DNA from: Pyrinomonadaceae bacterium
Lineage (GTDB): Bacteria; Acidobacteriota; Blastocatellia; Pyrinomonadales; Pyrinomonadaceae
NCBI GenBank assembly: GCA_028284415.1
Contig: JANQRU010000004.1
Span: 868,001-932,000, forward strand
DNA: 64,000 nt
Direction of reading: 5' to 3'
Shown: one piece after another, positions 26,204 to 34,646 of the stretch
Position numbering within the stretch: the stretch's first letter is position 1
Layout: each line of letters starts with the position of its first letter
Translations under genes and position numbers: made by a program
Notes under the pieces: generated by a model
Databases searched by the model: none
Seen by the model: the letters and a program-made list of their open reading frames with translations, nothing else
Told to the model about the DNA's origin: nothing

Positions 26204-26929
26204 ATGCAAGAATTAGCGGTCATTAAATCGAAAAATCTCATTCTCAACTCATTAATTAACAATGAATTTAATGAAATCTCAAATAAGACTGAAGAAATTG
26301 ATATGCCTCTGGGGGAAGTTCTTTATTATCCAAATGAAAAGTTGGAATATGTTTATTTTCCTCTGACCAGTGTAATTTCTATTGTGACATTATTAGAAAA
26401 TGGCTCAGGCATTGAATCAGGAATTATTGGCAGGGAAGGAGTTTCCGGAGCGTCAGTTGTTTTAACCGAAGACTCTACTTCTTTTTCGGAAGCAACAGTC
26501 CAACTTAGTGGAAGTGGGCTGAGAATGAAAGTAGATGATTTCAAATACTTTTTTGAAGAGAGTAAAAATTTTAGAAAATCAGTGTTAAATTATATTCATT
26601 CATTTATTACCCAAATCTCACAAAATGCAGCATGCCTTTCCTACCACAGCATTGAGAAACTTTTAGCACGTTGGCTATTAATGTTTAATGATCGCTCGGA
26701 AGAAGGTGTTATGGATATGACACAGGAGTTTATTGCACAGATGTTGGGAGTCCATCGCCCAAGTGTCAGTAAAAATGCTAATAAATTGCAAAAACTTGAA
26801 CTGATAAATTATAACCGTGGAGCAATTAACATATTGGACAGAAATGCTTTAGAAGCTTACTCTTGCGAATGTTATGAGACTATCAATAGTGCCTTAAGTC
26901 GTTACTTAAAACTTAGAGAAAATAAATAA
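26204..26929 (+). CDS. Crp/Fnr-family transcriptional regulator
   Basis: 241 residues from the ATG at 26204, preceded by GAGGT seven bases upstream. An in-frame ATG at 26177 lacks such a site. An N-terminal cyclic-nucleotide-binding-like barrel (LGEVLYYPNEKLEYVYFPLTSVIS, GREGVSGAS) lacks the usual phosphate-binding Arg cassette. The C-terminal winged helix has the recognition segment MTQEFIAQMLGVHRPSVSKN. No Fnr-type cysteine cluster is visible. Its position between glycosyltransferase and exporter genes suggests local control, but that is inference. Confidence 0.87.
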   Translation: MQELAVIKSKNLILNSLINNEFNEISNKTEEIDMPLGEVLYYPNEKLEYVYFPLTSVISIVTLLENGSGIESGIIGREGVSGASVVLTEDSTSFSEATVQLSGSGLRMKVDDFKYFFEESKNFRKSVLNYIHSFITQISQNAACLSYHSIEKLLARWLLMFNDRSEEGVMDMTQEFIAQMLGVHRPSVSKNANKLQKLELINYNRGAINILDRNALEAYSCECYETINSALSRYLKLRENK

Positions 26930-26995
26930 AAATTCCTTATGTAACCTAGCAGACAGACCTTTTAATTATAATTATTCTAAAATCGTATTGAATTC

Positions 26996-27023
26996 AAAAT
27001 AACCTCAAATTTGAAGTTATTTT
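26996..27023. terminator. AT-rich 28-base palindrome
   Basis: AAAATAACCTCAAA (26996-27009) is followed directly by TTTGAAGTTATTTT (27010-27023), a palindrome with one mismatched pair. It lies 67 bases after the regulator gene stop and ends in T residues, so a bidirectional terminator is likely. It is the first of three inverted repeats in the 375-base gene-free stretch 26930-27304. Confidence 0.5.
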
Positions 27024-27043
27024 GTGTTCAAAACAAGGGGAAT

Positions 27044-27175
27044 GGGAGATGAGTAAATTTATCTCCCTACTTCTCAATGTTTATTACTCACACTAGAGCA
27101 GATTGTTTTTTTTGTTCATATAATATTAAATCATTCACCTTTTAATATTTGTGGCTTCTAAAAAACAATCTGCTC
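27044..27175. repeat. Structured leader before the ABC exporter: hairpin plus nested 16-bp inverted repeat
   Basis: GGGAGAT (27044-27050) pairs with ATCTCCC (27061-27067). Then GAGCAGATTGTTTTTT (27096-27111) pairs perfectly with AAAAAACAATCTGCTC (27160-27175). Inside that loop AATATTAAA (27122-27130) pairs with TTTAATATT (27141-27149). The 80-base unit could be a small non-autonomous element with terminal inverted repeats or a folded leader RNA. No target-site duplication is visible. Confidence 0.55.
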
Positions 27176-27304
27176 GCTTTTCTGATTGATAAGCAACACA
27201 ATCTCACACAATCTCCTTTATTAATTTTTGAAATATACTCGCCCCTCGTTTTTTGTTATATTCTTTACCGCATATCCAGCAACTTTAATCTATAAATTTT
27301 CTGA

Positions 27305-28141
27305 ATGTCGGAAACATCAAAAAGCGAATACACATTCAAAATAAAACCTGAAGAATCCTGGCTTAGAATTGATTTGAAAGAGCTGTGGCAATATCGGGAA
27401 GTTTTTTATTTACTGGTTTGGAGAGATTTAAAGGTTCGGTATAAACAAACATTGCTTGGAGTTTTATGGGTTATTTTACAACCAGTTATAGCTACCTTGA
27501 TACTCACAGTTATTTTTACAAAATTTGGTGGTATTGAAACAGGCGGGACACCATATGTACTCTTTGCCTTCAGTGGATTTGTTATTTGGATGTACGTAAA
27601 TACATCGGTTTCACAAGCGAGCAATAGTCTGGTTTACCATGAACAACTTGTTACTAAGATATACTTTCCAAGAATGTTTGTTCCGGCGTCATCTGTTGGC
27701 TCAGGTTTGCCTGATTTGTTTTTGACACTCCTAATTTTATTTGTAGCAATGCTTTTTTACGGAGTTTTATTAACTTGGAAAATTTTGCTTGTTCCTTTAT
27801 TTTTGTTTTTCGCTTTACTTGTGGCTCTTTCGATGAGTTTATTAATTTCATCGCTTAACGTCCGTTTCCGTGATGTTAAATTTATTATTCCATTTTTATT
27901 ACAGGTTTGGATGTTTGCATCGCCTATTTTTTATCCCTTAGGTTGGGTACCCGAAAGATTTCAACCAATTTTTGCTATAAATCCAATAACCGGATTACTT
28001 GAGGGTTTCAGGTATGTTTTGTTTGGAAATGAGTTAAATTGGGTAGTTTTAGGAATATCAATCATTTCCACCATACTGATATTAGTTTTATCAATTTTCG
28101 TTTTTAGGAAAATGGAGGATGATTTCGCTGACTTACTATAG
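27305..28141 (+). CDS. wzm: ABC-2 polysaccharide exporter permease (Wzm-like)
   Basis: 278 residues, six hydrophobic helices. The N-terminal cytoplasmic helix has LWQYREVFYLLVWRDLKVRYKQT, and WVILQPVIATLILTVIF follows, both typical of Wzm/TagG/KpsM permeases. The last helices contain the family FASPIFYPLGWVPE region. It forms the channel that moves a finished undecaprenyl-linked glycan across the inner membrane with the ATPase encoded next. Confidence 0.92.
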   Translation: MSETSKSEYTFKIKPEESWLRIDLKELWQYREVFYLLVWRDLKVRYKQTLLGVLWVILQPVIATLILTVIFTKFGGIETGGTPYVLFAFSGFVIWMYVNTSVSQASNSLVYHEQLVTKIYFPRMFVPASSVGSGLPDLFLTLLILFVAMLFYGVLLTWKILLVPLFLFFALLVALSMSLLISSLNVRFRDVKFIIPFLLQVWMFASPIFYPLGWVPERFQPIFAINPITGLLEGFRYVLFGNELNWVVLGISIISTILILVLSIFVFRKMEDDFADLL

Positions 28142-28149
28142 TTTCTAAT

Positions 28150-29424
28150 ATGAAGATTATAGAAATCAAAAATTTATCCAAAAAATACTTTTTGCGTTCG
28201 GGAAATAGGAAAACGACGTTAAGAGATGTTGCCCTTGGTATGTTCGATTTCTTAAAAAATAAAGAAAAAAAAAAGGTCTTGTGGGCATTAAAAAATATAA
28301 ATTTAGAGATTGAAGATGGCGAAACTGTCGGAATAATCGGTAATAACGGAGCAGGAAAATCTACTTTACTAAAAATACTTTCTAGGATAATTAAGCCAAC
28401 AAGTGGCGAAGCTACTCTACACGGACGAACAGGGAGTCTTTTGGAAGTTGGAACAGGCTTTCACAGAGAACTTTCAGGACGCGAAAATATTTTCTTAAAT
28501 GGTGCGATTCTCGGAATGAAACGCAGAGAAATCGAAAAAAAATATGACCAAATTGTTGCTTTTTCCGAGATAGAAGAATTTCTTGAAACACCAATTAAAC
28601 ATTATTCCAGCGGAATGTTCACACGCTTAGCTTTTTCAGTCGCTGCACATCTTGATCCTGAAATTCTTATCGTTGATGAAATTCTCGCAGTTGGTGATTT
28701 AGCTTTTCAACGAAAATGTTTAAGAAAAATGCGAGACATAAATGAAAAGGGGCGAACAATCCTTTTTGTTTCGCATAATATGCAAGCTATAACAAGACTT
28801 TGCAAACGTGCAATTTGGATAAATAACGGTGAAATTCAAATGGATAGCAATGCAGAAGATGTTGTCGGCACATATCTTAGCTCGCAATTGAAAACCTCGG
28901 CAAGAAAATCTTGGAATGACTTGGAAAATGCTCCGGGTAATAACACTGCAAAACTACTAGAAGTTGGTGTCTGTAATGAAAGGGGAGAAAACGCTTCGAC
29001 TTTTGATATACGAAAACCAATTTTAGTCGAAATGGTTTATAAGGTCTTACAAAATGAAAGAGTGCTGATGCCCAGCTTACAGATTTTCAATGATCAAGGA
29101 ATATGTGTTTTTACTTCCCACGATTTAGATGAAGAATGGCGGTACAGAAAACGCTTAAAGGGAACCTACAGAAGCTATGCGAAAATTCCTGCAAATTTTT
29201 TAGCAGAAGGGAACTTTTTTGTAGCAGTGTCTGCTACAACTTATGAACCTCTTACTGAACATTTTAATGAAAAAGATGTTGCGGCATTTTTAGTTACAGA
29301 TAGTCTAGAAGGTGATTCAGCAAGAGGTGATTATGCCGGACCTATGGATGGAATAATCAGACCTATTTTGAATTGGGAAACTTTTGTGGAAGAAAAATCA
29401 GGAAGAGTAATTGATGATAAGTAA
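28150..29424 (+). CDS. wzt: ABC polysaccharide exporter ATPase with C-terminal Wzt-type domain
   Basis: 424 residues. The nucleotide-binding domain (about 1-245) has Walker A GNNGAGKST, signature HYSSGMFTRLAFSVA and Walker B EILIVDEILAVGD. Residues of about 270-405 form an extra beta domain like Wzt_C, which recognises the chain end of O-antigens carrying a terminal modification. Methyltransferases directly downstream could make that end cap. Eight bases separate it from the permease gene. Confidence 0.92.
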   Translation: MKIIEIKNLSKKYFLRSGNRKTTLRDVALGMFDFLKNKEKKKVLWALKNINLEIEDGETVGIIGNNGAGKSTLLKILSRIIKPTSGEATLHGRTGSLLEVGTGFHRELSGRENIFLNGAILGMKRREIEKKYDQIVAFSEIEEFLETPIKHYSSGMFTRLAFSVAAHLDPEILIVDEILAVGDLAFQRKCLRKMRDINEKGRTILFVSHNMQAITRLCKRAIWINNGEIQMDSNAEDVVGTYLSSQLKTSARKSWNDLENAPGNNTAKLLEVGVCNERGENASTFDIRKPILVEMVYKVLQNERVLMPSLQIFNDQGICVFTSHDLDEEWRYRKRLKGTYRSYAKIPANFLAEGNFFVAVSATTYEPLTEHFNEKDVAAFLVTDSLEGDSARGDYAGPMDGIIRPILNWETFVEEKSGRVIDDK

Positions 29425-30274
29425 AGACTTTAATCCTTTAGATCATCCCGTTTGTTTAGATTTTCCTATCTGGATGGAGAAGACAGCTTGGGCAGAACAT
29501 ATTCCGTTTGGAATGTATCTTATTTCGGCTTTTCGTCCAAAAACTTTTGTAGAGTTAGGAACATATCATGGAGTTTCTTACTTCGCTTTTTGTCAGGCAG
29601 TGAAAGCTTTGAATTTAAATGCAAAATGTTATGCCGTCGATACATGGCAAGGTGATGAACACGCAGGAAAAATAGAAAAGAGCATCTTACCAAAACTTGA
29701 GGAACATAATTCATCTTTTTATTCAGATTTTTCTCAACTTTTACAAAAAACATTTGATGAGGCACAAAAAGATTTTGCTGATGGTTCCATTGATTTATTG
29801 CATATAGATGGATTTCATACTTATGAAGCAGTTAGGCATGATTTTGAAAATTGGTTACCAAAGATGTCTGATCGAGGAATCGTCTTGTTCCATGATGTAA
29901 ATGTAAGAGAAAGAGATTTCGGAGTATATAAACTTTGGGATGAACTTTGTAAAAACTACAAAAATTTTACATTTTTACACGGATACGGTCTGGGAGTTTT
30001 AGCTGTTGGTGGTGAAACTCCAGAAAATTTAAAACATCTCTTTGATGTTGATGAAAAAGAAACAAAGTTGCTTCAACATTTTTTTCATCAGTATGGTATG
30101 CGAATCGAAGCAGTTAATGATATTCGGTCGTCGGAATATATAAAGTATTTGGATAGAAAGGAAGGTAGTTTGACAAAGCGACGTTTAGCAAATGCATATA
30201 GAATATTGAAAGAAAAAGGTATTAGTGGTTTATTGGGAAAAGTGAAAGAAAAAATAAATGAACCTTCTAAATAA
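29414..30274 (+). CDS. Class I SAM methyltransferase (Methyltransf_24 type)
   Basis: 286 residues from the ATG at 29414, which overlaps the end of wzt by 11 bases. The SAM motif is TFVELGTYHGVSYFAF, followed by AVDTWQGDEHAG, and the later LLHIDGFHTYEAVRHDF fits the family acid. Such enzymes occur in O-antigen loci and may methylate a sugar; next to a Wzt with a C-terminal domain, chain-end capping is plausible. A TTG one codon earlier is the only other start. Confidence 0.82.
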   Translation: MISKDFNPLDHPVCLDFPIWMEKTAWAEHIPFGMYLISAFRPKTFVELGTYHGVSYFAFCQAVKALNLNAKCYAVDTWQGDEHAGKIEKSILPKLEEHNSSFYSDFSQLLQKTFDEAQKDFADGSIDLLHIDGFHTYEAVRHDFENWLPKMSDRGIVLFHDVNVRERDFGVYKLWDELCKNYKNFTFLHGYGLGVLAVGGETPENLKHLFDVDEKETKLLQHFFHQYGMRIEAVNDIRSSEYIKYLDRKEGSLTKRRLANAYRILKEKGISGLLGKVKEKINEPSK

Positions 30275-31967
30275 AATCAATGCTGCTTTTATAACTTGGC
30301 AAAAATATGGTCTAAGTAGTTTTATAACTCATCTAAAGTTTCAGTTTCTTTCATTAGAACAAAAATTTGTCTATCAAAAGTGGATCCAAGAAAATGATGC
30401 ATTGAGTAATGAAAAACGTAAAAATCTTCTTCAACAGATAGATGAATTCTCTCACAAGCCCTTAATTTCTATAATTTTGCCCGTTTACAACATTGAAGAA
30501 AAATGGCTTCGTTTATGTATCGAATCAGTTAAAAAACAAATTTATGTAAATTGGGAACTTTGTGTAGCAGATGATTGTTCTTCAAATCCGCAAGTTCACA
30601 AGGTTTTGGAGGAATACAAAAAAGAAGATAAACGAATAAAGGTTGTATTTCGCAAAGAAAACGGGCACATTTCTGCCGCATCAAATTCTGCACTTGATCT
30701 TGTAACAGGTGAATTTACGGTGCTTTTAGATCATGATGATGAACTTTCTGAACACGCACTATTCTACGTTGCTAGAGAGTTAAATGATTTTCCTGAAACG
30801 GATATGATTTATTCTGATGAGGATCTCATAAATGAAAATGGAAGGCGTTTTGCTCCGAAATTTAAGCCTGATTGGAGTCAAGATTTATTTTATTCTACGA
30901 ATTTAATTACACACCTTTCTGGCTATCGAACAGAGGTTTTACAAAAAGTCGGTGGTTTTAAGGTAGGTTTGGAAGGAAGTCAAGATTATGATTTAGCTTT
31001 ACGAGTAATTGAAGAAATTTCGGAAGAAAAAATTCGACACATACCTAAAATTCTTTATCATTGGCGAGTAATATCAGGTTCGGTAGCAATGAGTGGTGAT
31101 GAAAAACCCTATGCACATGATGCTGCACGCAAAGCAATCGCTAGCCATTTGAAAAGAATTGGTAAAGAGGCAAAGGTTGTCCGAACCGTACATAATCTTC
31201 ATCGTGTCTGCTATGAGTTACCTAAAAAACTGCCAAGGATTAGTTTGATTTTAGCGACGGCTAGAAAGCTTGAGTCTGCCAAACAAGCATCAGAAAAGTT
31301 AAATGAAGAAACTGATTATGAAAACCTTGAGGTCAAACTAGTTTCTTTTGAAAATGGAAATAGAGCTGAAAAATATAATCAAATAGTAGCCGAAACTTCT
31401 GGTGAGATTTTGTGTTTTATTGATGTGGACTTTAAGCCTTTATCAAAAGTTTGGCTGAAAGAGTTAGTCAGTTTTGCATTACAGAAAGAGATAGGTGCTG
31501 TTGGTGCGAAAACTTTATCGCCTCAGAATTCAGTTGTGGGGAGCAGTTTACTCGTTGGGATAAATAATTTGATAGGTATTGCTCATCATCACTTTCCGAG
31601 AGAGAGAGATGGACATATTACACGTAATAGAATAATTGGAAACTTCTCAGCTGTTTCAATTTCTACTTTGGCAACTAGGCGGGAAGTTTTCGAAAAAATG
31701 GATGGTTTCGACGAAAAGAATTTTCCAAACAGGTTTTTTGACGTGGATTATTGTTTAAGGTTATGGAATAAAAAGATGCGAGTTGTCTTCACACCATATG
31801 CTGAACTTATTCAGACTAATAAAAAAGGGTTTGTGAAAACAAAGGAAGCGGTAGCACAATTAGAATTTCAAAAGTTCAGACAAAAATGGCAAAAATATAT
31901 TGAAAATGACCCGTTTCATAATCCGAATCTATCTAAGAAAAACGGACATTTTTTTATTAACAGATAA
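30258..31967 (+). CDS. Two-domain GT2 glycosyltransferase
   Basis: 569 residues. The first GT-A domain (about 70-300) has LISIILPVYNIEEKWLRLCI, VADDCSSNPQVHKVLEEY and the metal-binding LLDHDDELSEHALFY. A second, more divergent domain (about 330-540) has ISLILATARKLESAKQ and CFIDVDFKPLSK. The N-terminal 65 residues are helical and resemble the start of other O-antigen GT2s. The start overlaps the methyltransferase gene by 17 bases. It may add two residues in turn; substrate unknown. Confidence 0.88.
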   Translation: MNLLNKINAAFITWQKYGLSSFITHLKFQFLSLEQKFVYQKWIQENDALSNEKRKNLLQQIDEFSHKPLISIILPVYNIEEKWLRLCIESVKKQIYVNWELCVADDCSSNPQVHKVLEEYKKEDKRIKVVFRKENGHISAASNSALDLVTGEFTVLLDHDDELSEHALFYVARELNDFPETDMIYSDEDLINENGRRFAPKFKPDWSQDLFYSTNLITHLSGYRTEVLQKVGGFKVGLEGSQDYDLALRVIEEISEEKIRHIPKILYHWRVISGSVAMSGDEKPYAHDAARKAIASHLKRIGKEAKVVRTVHNLHRVCYELPKKLPRISLILATARKLESAKQASEKLNEETDYENLEVKLVSFENGNRAEKYNQIVAETSGEILCFIDVDFKPLSKVWLKELVSFALQKEIGAVGAKTLSPQNSVVGSSLLVGINNLIGIAHHHFPRERDGHITRNRIIGNFSAVSISTLATRREVFEKMDGFDEKNFPNRFFDVDYCLRLWNKKMRVVFTPYAELIQTNKKGFVKTKEAVAQLEFQKFRQKWQKYIENDPFHNPNLSKKNGHFFINR

Positions 31968-31968
31968 T

Positions 31969-32763
31969 ATGGTTGGAAAGGTTCTTGAAATTTACAAATC
32001 AGTAGGCATTAAAGGTCTTACAAAGATTATTTATAGACGGGTATTTCCGAAAAGAGCCAAGAGTTTTCCGCTTTGCAAGCAAATTATTTCAGGCAGAAAG
32101 GGGTTAGAAATTGGTGGCTTAAGTAGCGTTTTTCAAAGAAAAACGGGAATCTTACCTATTTATCCACTTGTTAAAAAGCTAGATAATTGTAATTTTTCCG
32201 GCACTACTATTTGGGAAGAAGAGATTTCTGAAGGACAAACATTTCAATATGATGATAAACAGTCTCCAGGCAATCAATATATTTCAGAAGCTACGGATTT
32301 ATCTATGATTGATTCCTCACAATATGATTTTGTCCTCTCATCCCATGTCATAGAACACATAGCTAATCCCTTGCAAGCGTTATCAGAATGGCTCCGCGTT
32401 TTAAAGAAGGAAGGCTATATGATTTTGCTGATTCCCGATAAAGAAGGAACTTTTGATCACAGAAGAAAAGTTACATCCCTTGAACATTTAATAGAAGATT
32501 TCGAAAATGAGACAAAAGAGGACGATTTAACACATTTACCCGAGATTTTGGAATTCCACGACTTAGAAAGAAGCCCAGAAATAAGTGATTTTGCTGAATT
32601 TAAGGCAAGATCAGAGAAAAACTTTGAGAATAGAGGTTTGCATCATCACGTTTTTGACAAAGAACTTGTTGTTCAACTGCTATCGCATCTAAATCTCAAA
32701 ATACTTGCTATAGAAAAAGTAAAACCTTTTCACATTATTGCCGTAGTTCAAAAGGTATCTTAA
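31969..32763 (+). CDS. SAM-dependent methyltransferase-like protein
   Basis: 264 residues from the ATG at 31969, one base after the preceding stop. The frame is open further upstream, but that part overlaps the GT2 gene. GRKGLEIGGLSSVFQ aligns with the SAM-binding motif, and YDFVLSSHVIEHIANPLQAL with LRVLKKEGYMILLIPDKEG gives the acceptor-side pattern of Methyltransf_11. Last gene of the plus-strand polysaccharide operon. It faces the SRPBCC gene tail to tail with 11 bases between. Confidence 0.8.
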   Translation: MVGKVLEIYKSVGIKGLTKIIYRRVFPKRAKSFPLCKQIISGRKGLEIGGLSSVFQRKTGILPIYPLVKKLDNCNFSGTTIWEEEISEGQTFQYDDKQSPGNQYISEATDLSMIDSSQYDFVLSSHVIEHIANPLQALSEWLRVLKKEGYMILLIPDKEGTFDHRRKVTSLEHLIEDFENETKEDDLTHLPEILEFHDLERSPEISDFAEFKARSEKNFENRGLHHHVFDKELVVQLLSHLNLKILAIEKVKPFHIIAVVQKVS

Positions 32764-32774
32764 ATTCTTCAAAT

Positions 32775-33257
32775 TTAAGCGGCTTGTTTTATAAATCTTT
32801 TTTCTGGTTGCAGTATTTGAGAAACAGTTTTTTGGCGGTAGTCAAATATATAGTCTAATTCTCGCTTTACATACCAATGCATTAAGTCGCCAAAAGGTTC
32901 GAAAGGAAGTCGATAGCGAACTTCATCAATAATGTCCGTACCGCCGTTAATATTTTCAGTAAAAGTATGACGATGAATCCATTGTTTGTAGGGGCTTTTT
33001 AGAGCTTCATCTGTAAAAGCATATGGAGGATTCCACTCGGAAATTAGTGTTTGCCAAGAAATTGGAAAGCCACGGAGCTTTAATTTGTAGTCAATTAGAG
33101 TTCCTTTTTTTATGTTTATTGGTTGTGGTGTTGTGATGCGAAATTTTAATTCCGGTGGGGTGATTTGCTCAAGATTTCCTGCATCAGCAAAAAAATCAAA
33201 AGTTTTTTCAATTGGTAAGTCTAAAGTTAATTTTCTTATTAAAATATGTTCTGCCAT
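32775..33257 (-). CDS. SRPBCC-family ligand-binding protein
   Basis: 160 residues from the ATG at 33257 (MAEHILIRKLTLDLPIEKTF); the frame extends to a TTG at 33305. The pattern PIEKTFDFFADAGNLEQITPPELKF, then a WQTLISEW strand and VRYRLPFEPFGDLMHWYV at the C-terminal helix, is the START/polyketide-cyclase-like fold often annotated 'CDP-paratose 2-epimerase' or cell-division inhibitor-like. The ligand is unknown. Confidence 0.8.
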   Translation of the reverse strand: MAEHILIRKLTLDLPIEKTFDFFADAGNLEQITPPELKFRITTPQPINIKKGTLIDYKLKLRGFPISWQTLISEWNPPYAFTDEALKSPYKQWIHRHTFTENINGGTDIIDEVRYRLPFEPFGDLMHWYVKRELDYIFDYRQKTVSQILQPEKRFIKQAA

Positions 33258-33331
33258 TTTCCCTAAACCTTGCTCGTAAAATTGCTTATATAAATAGCTT
33301 GGCAAAATGGCAGAAGAAAATCAATTCCGAT

Positions 33332-33907
33332 TTATTTTACAGTCTTTAAATATTTATTTGGCAAAGGATTATTAGGTGACTCGGCTTGCCAATAAATACT
33401 TATAATCCACCAACGCTTACCATCATTTAAGAGTTGGAAGCTATTTATTCCACGCAAAAATGGCTTTTCATCGGAGAGACTGTTTCTGCCTTCGTAGGTT
33501 GAAAAAACGTGGGCAATGTTACCAAATGTTTCCACCCGTCGAGCAATCTCTTTTTCATAAAAACCATTCTGCATCATAAAAGGTTCAGACTGCTTTATAT
33601 ATTCTTCAGGTGTAAAGGCTTTAGCTCCTGTAACTTTTGTACTTTGGTTAGTTCCGGTCGGAATAAGGCGTGCATCAGGATGAAAAAGTGAACGAAATCT
33701 ATTCCAATTTCTTTTCTCATTTTTTCCACCGGAAATCACGTCATAGGTAGCTTTGATTATTCCTTCAACCGATGAAACATCTTTTGAATCAACTTTGTAA
33801 GCTTCCTTTTTATCGGTTTCGGAATGCTTCTCTTTGTTATCTTGAGCCATAGCTGTAAAAGCTAAAACAAAAACGATTAAGCAAATAAAGATGAAATTTT
33901 TTCTCAT
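33332..33907 (-). CDS. Secreted NTF2-like (SnoaL/DUF4440 type) protein
   Basis: 191 residues with a signal peptide (FIFICLIVFVLAFTAMAQ). The mature part has the NTF2-like cone fold pattern: a helical start (VEGIIKATYDVISG), LFHPDARLIPTG, then strands ending GINSFQLLNDGKRWWIISIYW. It is likely periplasmic. These domains bind small molecules or act as enzymes; nothing here points to one. It lies eight bases after the zinc-ribbon membrane gene. Confidence 0.8.
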   Translation of the reverse strand: MRKNFIFICLIVFVLAFTAMAQDNKEKHSETDKKEAYKVDSKDVSSVEGIIKATYDVISGGKNEKRNWNRFRSLFHPDARLIPTGTNQSTKVTGAKAFTPEEYIKQSEPFMMQNGFYEKEIARRVETFGNIAHVFSTYEGRNSLSDEKPFLRGINSFQLLNDGKRWWIISIYWQAESPNNPLPNKYLKTVK

Positions 33908-33915
33908 AATATCGT

Positions 33916-34449
33916 TTAATTACGTCCAAAAAAGGCTTTGGTTTCAGGTTTTAACCAAAAAATCAAAAGAGGAATAGTTGCAGGCATAAAACAACAACTT
34001 GTTAAACCAATTGCAATGAATACAATTCCGACTATCCAATTCCAAGGTTTTCGGGGAAGTAAAAGAGCAATTGCAAATGCAATTGCAAAAGGGATACCTA
34101 CCACGAGACAAACTATCCCATTTATGATTAACTCACTTGCTTCATAAATGTTAGTATATTGAGAAGCATATATTACAATGGCGCCGAACACCGAGACGAT
34201 AAGATAGAGGGTTGCCATGAAACCCACATAAACTCGATACCAAAAAAAGGTTTTTTTCCCAAGTTCATTATCTTGAGGAATGTTATTTAAAGTCCCGGTC
34301 GAAAATGCTTGAGCTTGAAAAGTTTCTTCTATCGGAACTGAAACTTGAGCCGTTTGCGGTAAATCCTTGAGAGTATTTCCGCAACGATGACAGTTTTCTG
34401 CCGTTAAAAGATTTACTAAATTACACTTCGGACAACGTAAGCCATTCAT
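33916..34449 (-). CDS. Zinc-ribbon multi-pass membrane protein
   Basis: 177 residues. A four-Cys zinc ribbon opens the protein (CPKCNLVNLLTAENCHRCG, Cys6, 9, 20 and 23). Three or four hydrophobic segments fill residues of about 75-170. The ribbon would face the cytoplasm. No specific family recognised. It is divergent from the HerA-like gene. Confidence 0.72.
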   Translation of the reverse strand: MNGLRCPKCNLVNLLTAENCHRCGNTLKDLPQTAQVSVPIEETFQAQAFSTGTLNNIPQDNELGKKTFFWYRVYVGFMATLYLIVSVFGAIVIYASQYTNIYEASELIINGIVCLVVGIPFAIAFAIALLLPRKPWNWIVGIVFIAIGLTSCCFMPATIPLLIFWLKPETKAFFGRN

Positions 34450-34646
34450 AAAATTATTTCTCTAAATATTAAAAAATCTATCCAGTTCAATTGTCGTGTA
34501 TTTCCTCAAAAAAAAACAAGTTTTTTCTTAAAACATAAATTATCGGCAATTACAGAATTAAATTTCGTTTGTTTCAGTTTGAAGGAAGCAAAGCTTATAG
34601 TAATATTGGCACAAATCCAATAAACATCCCCCCAAATATAAGAAAT

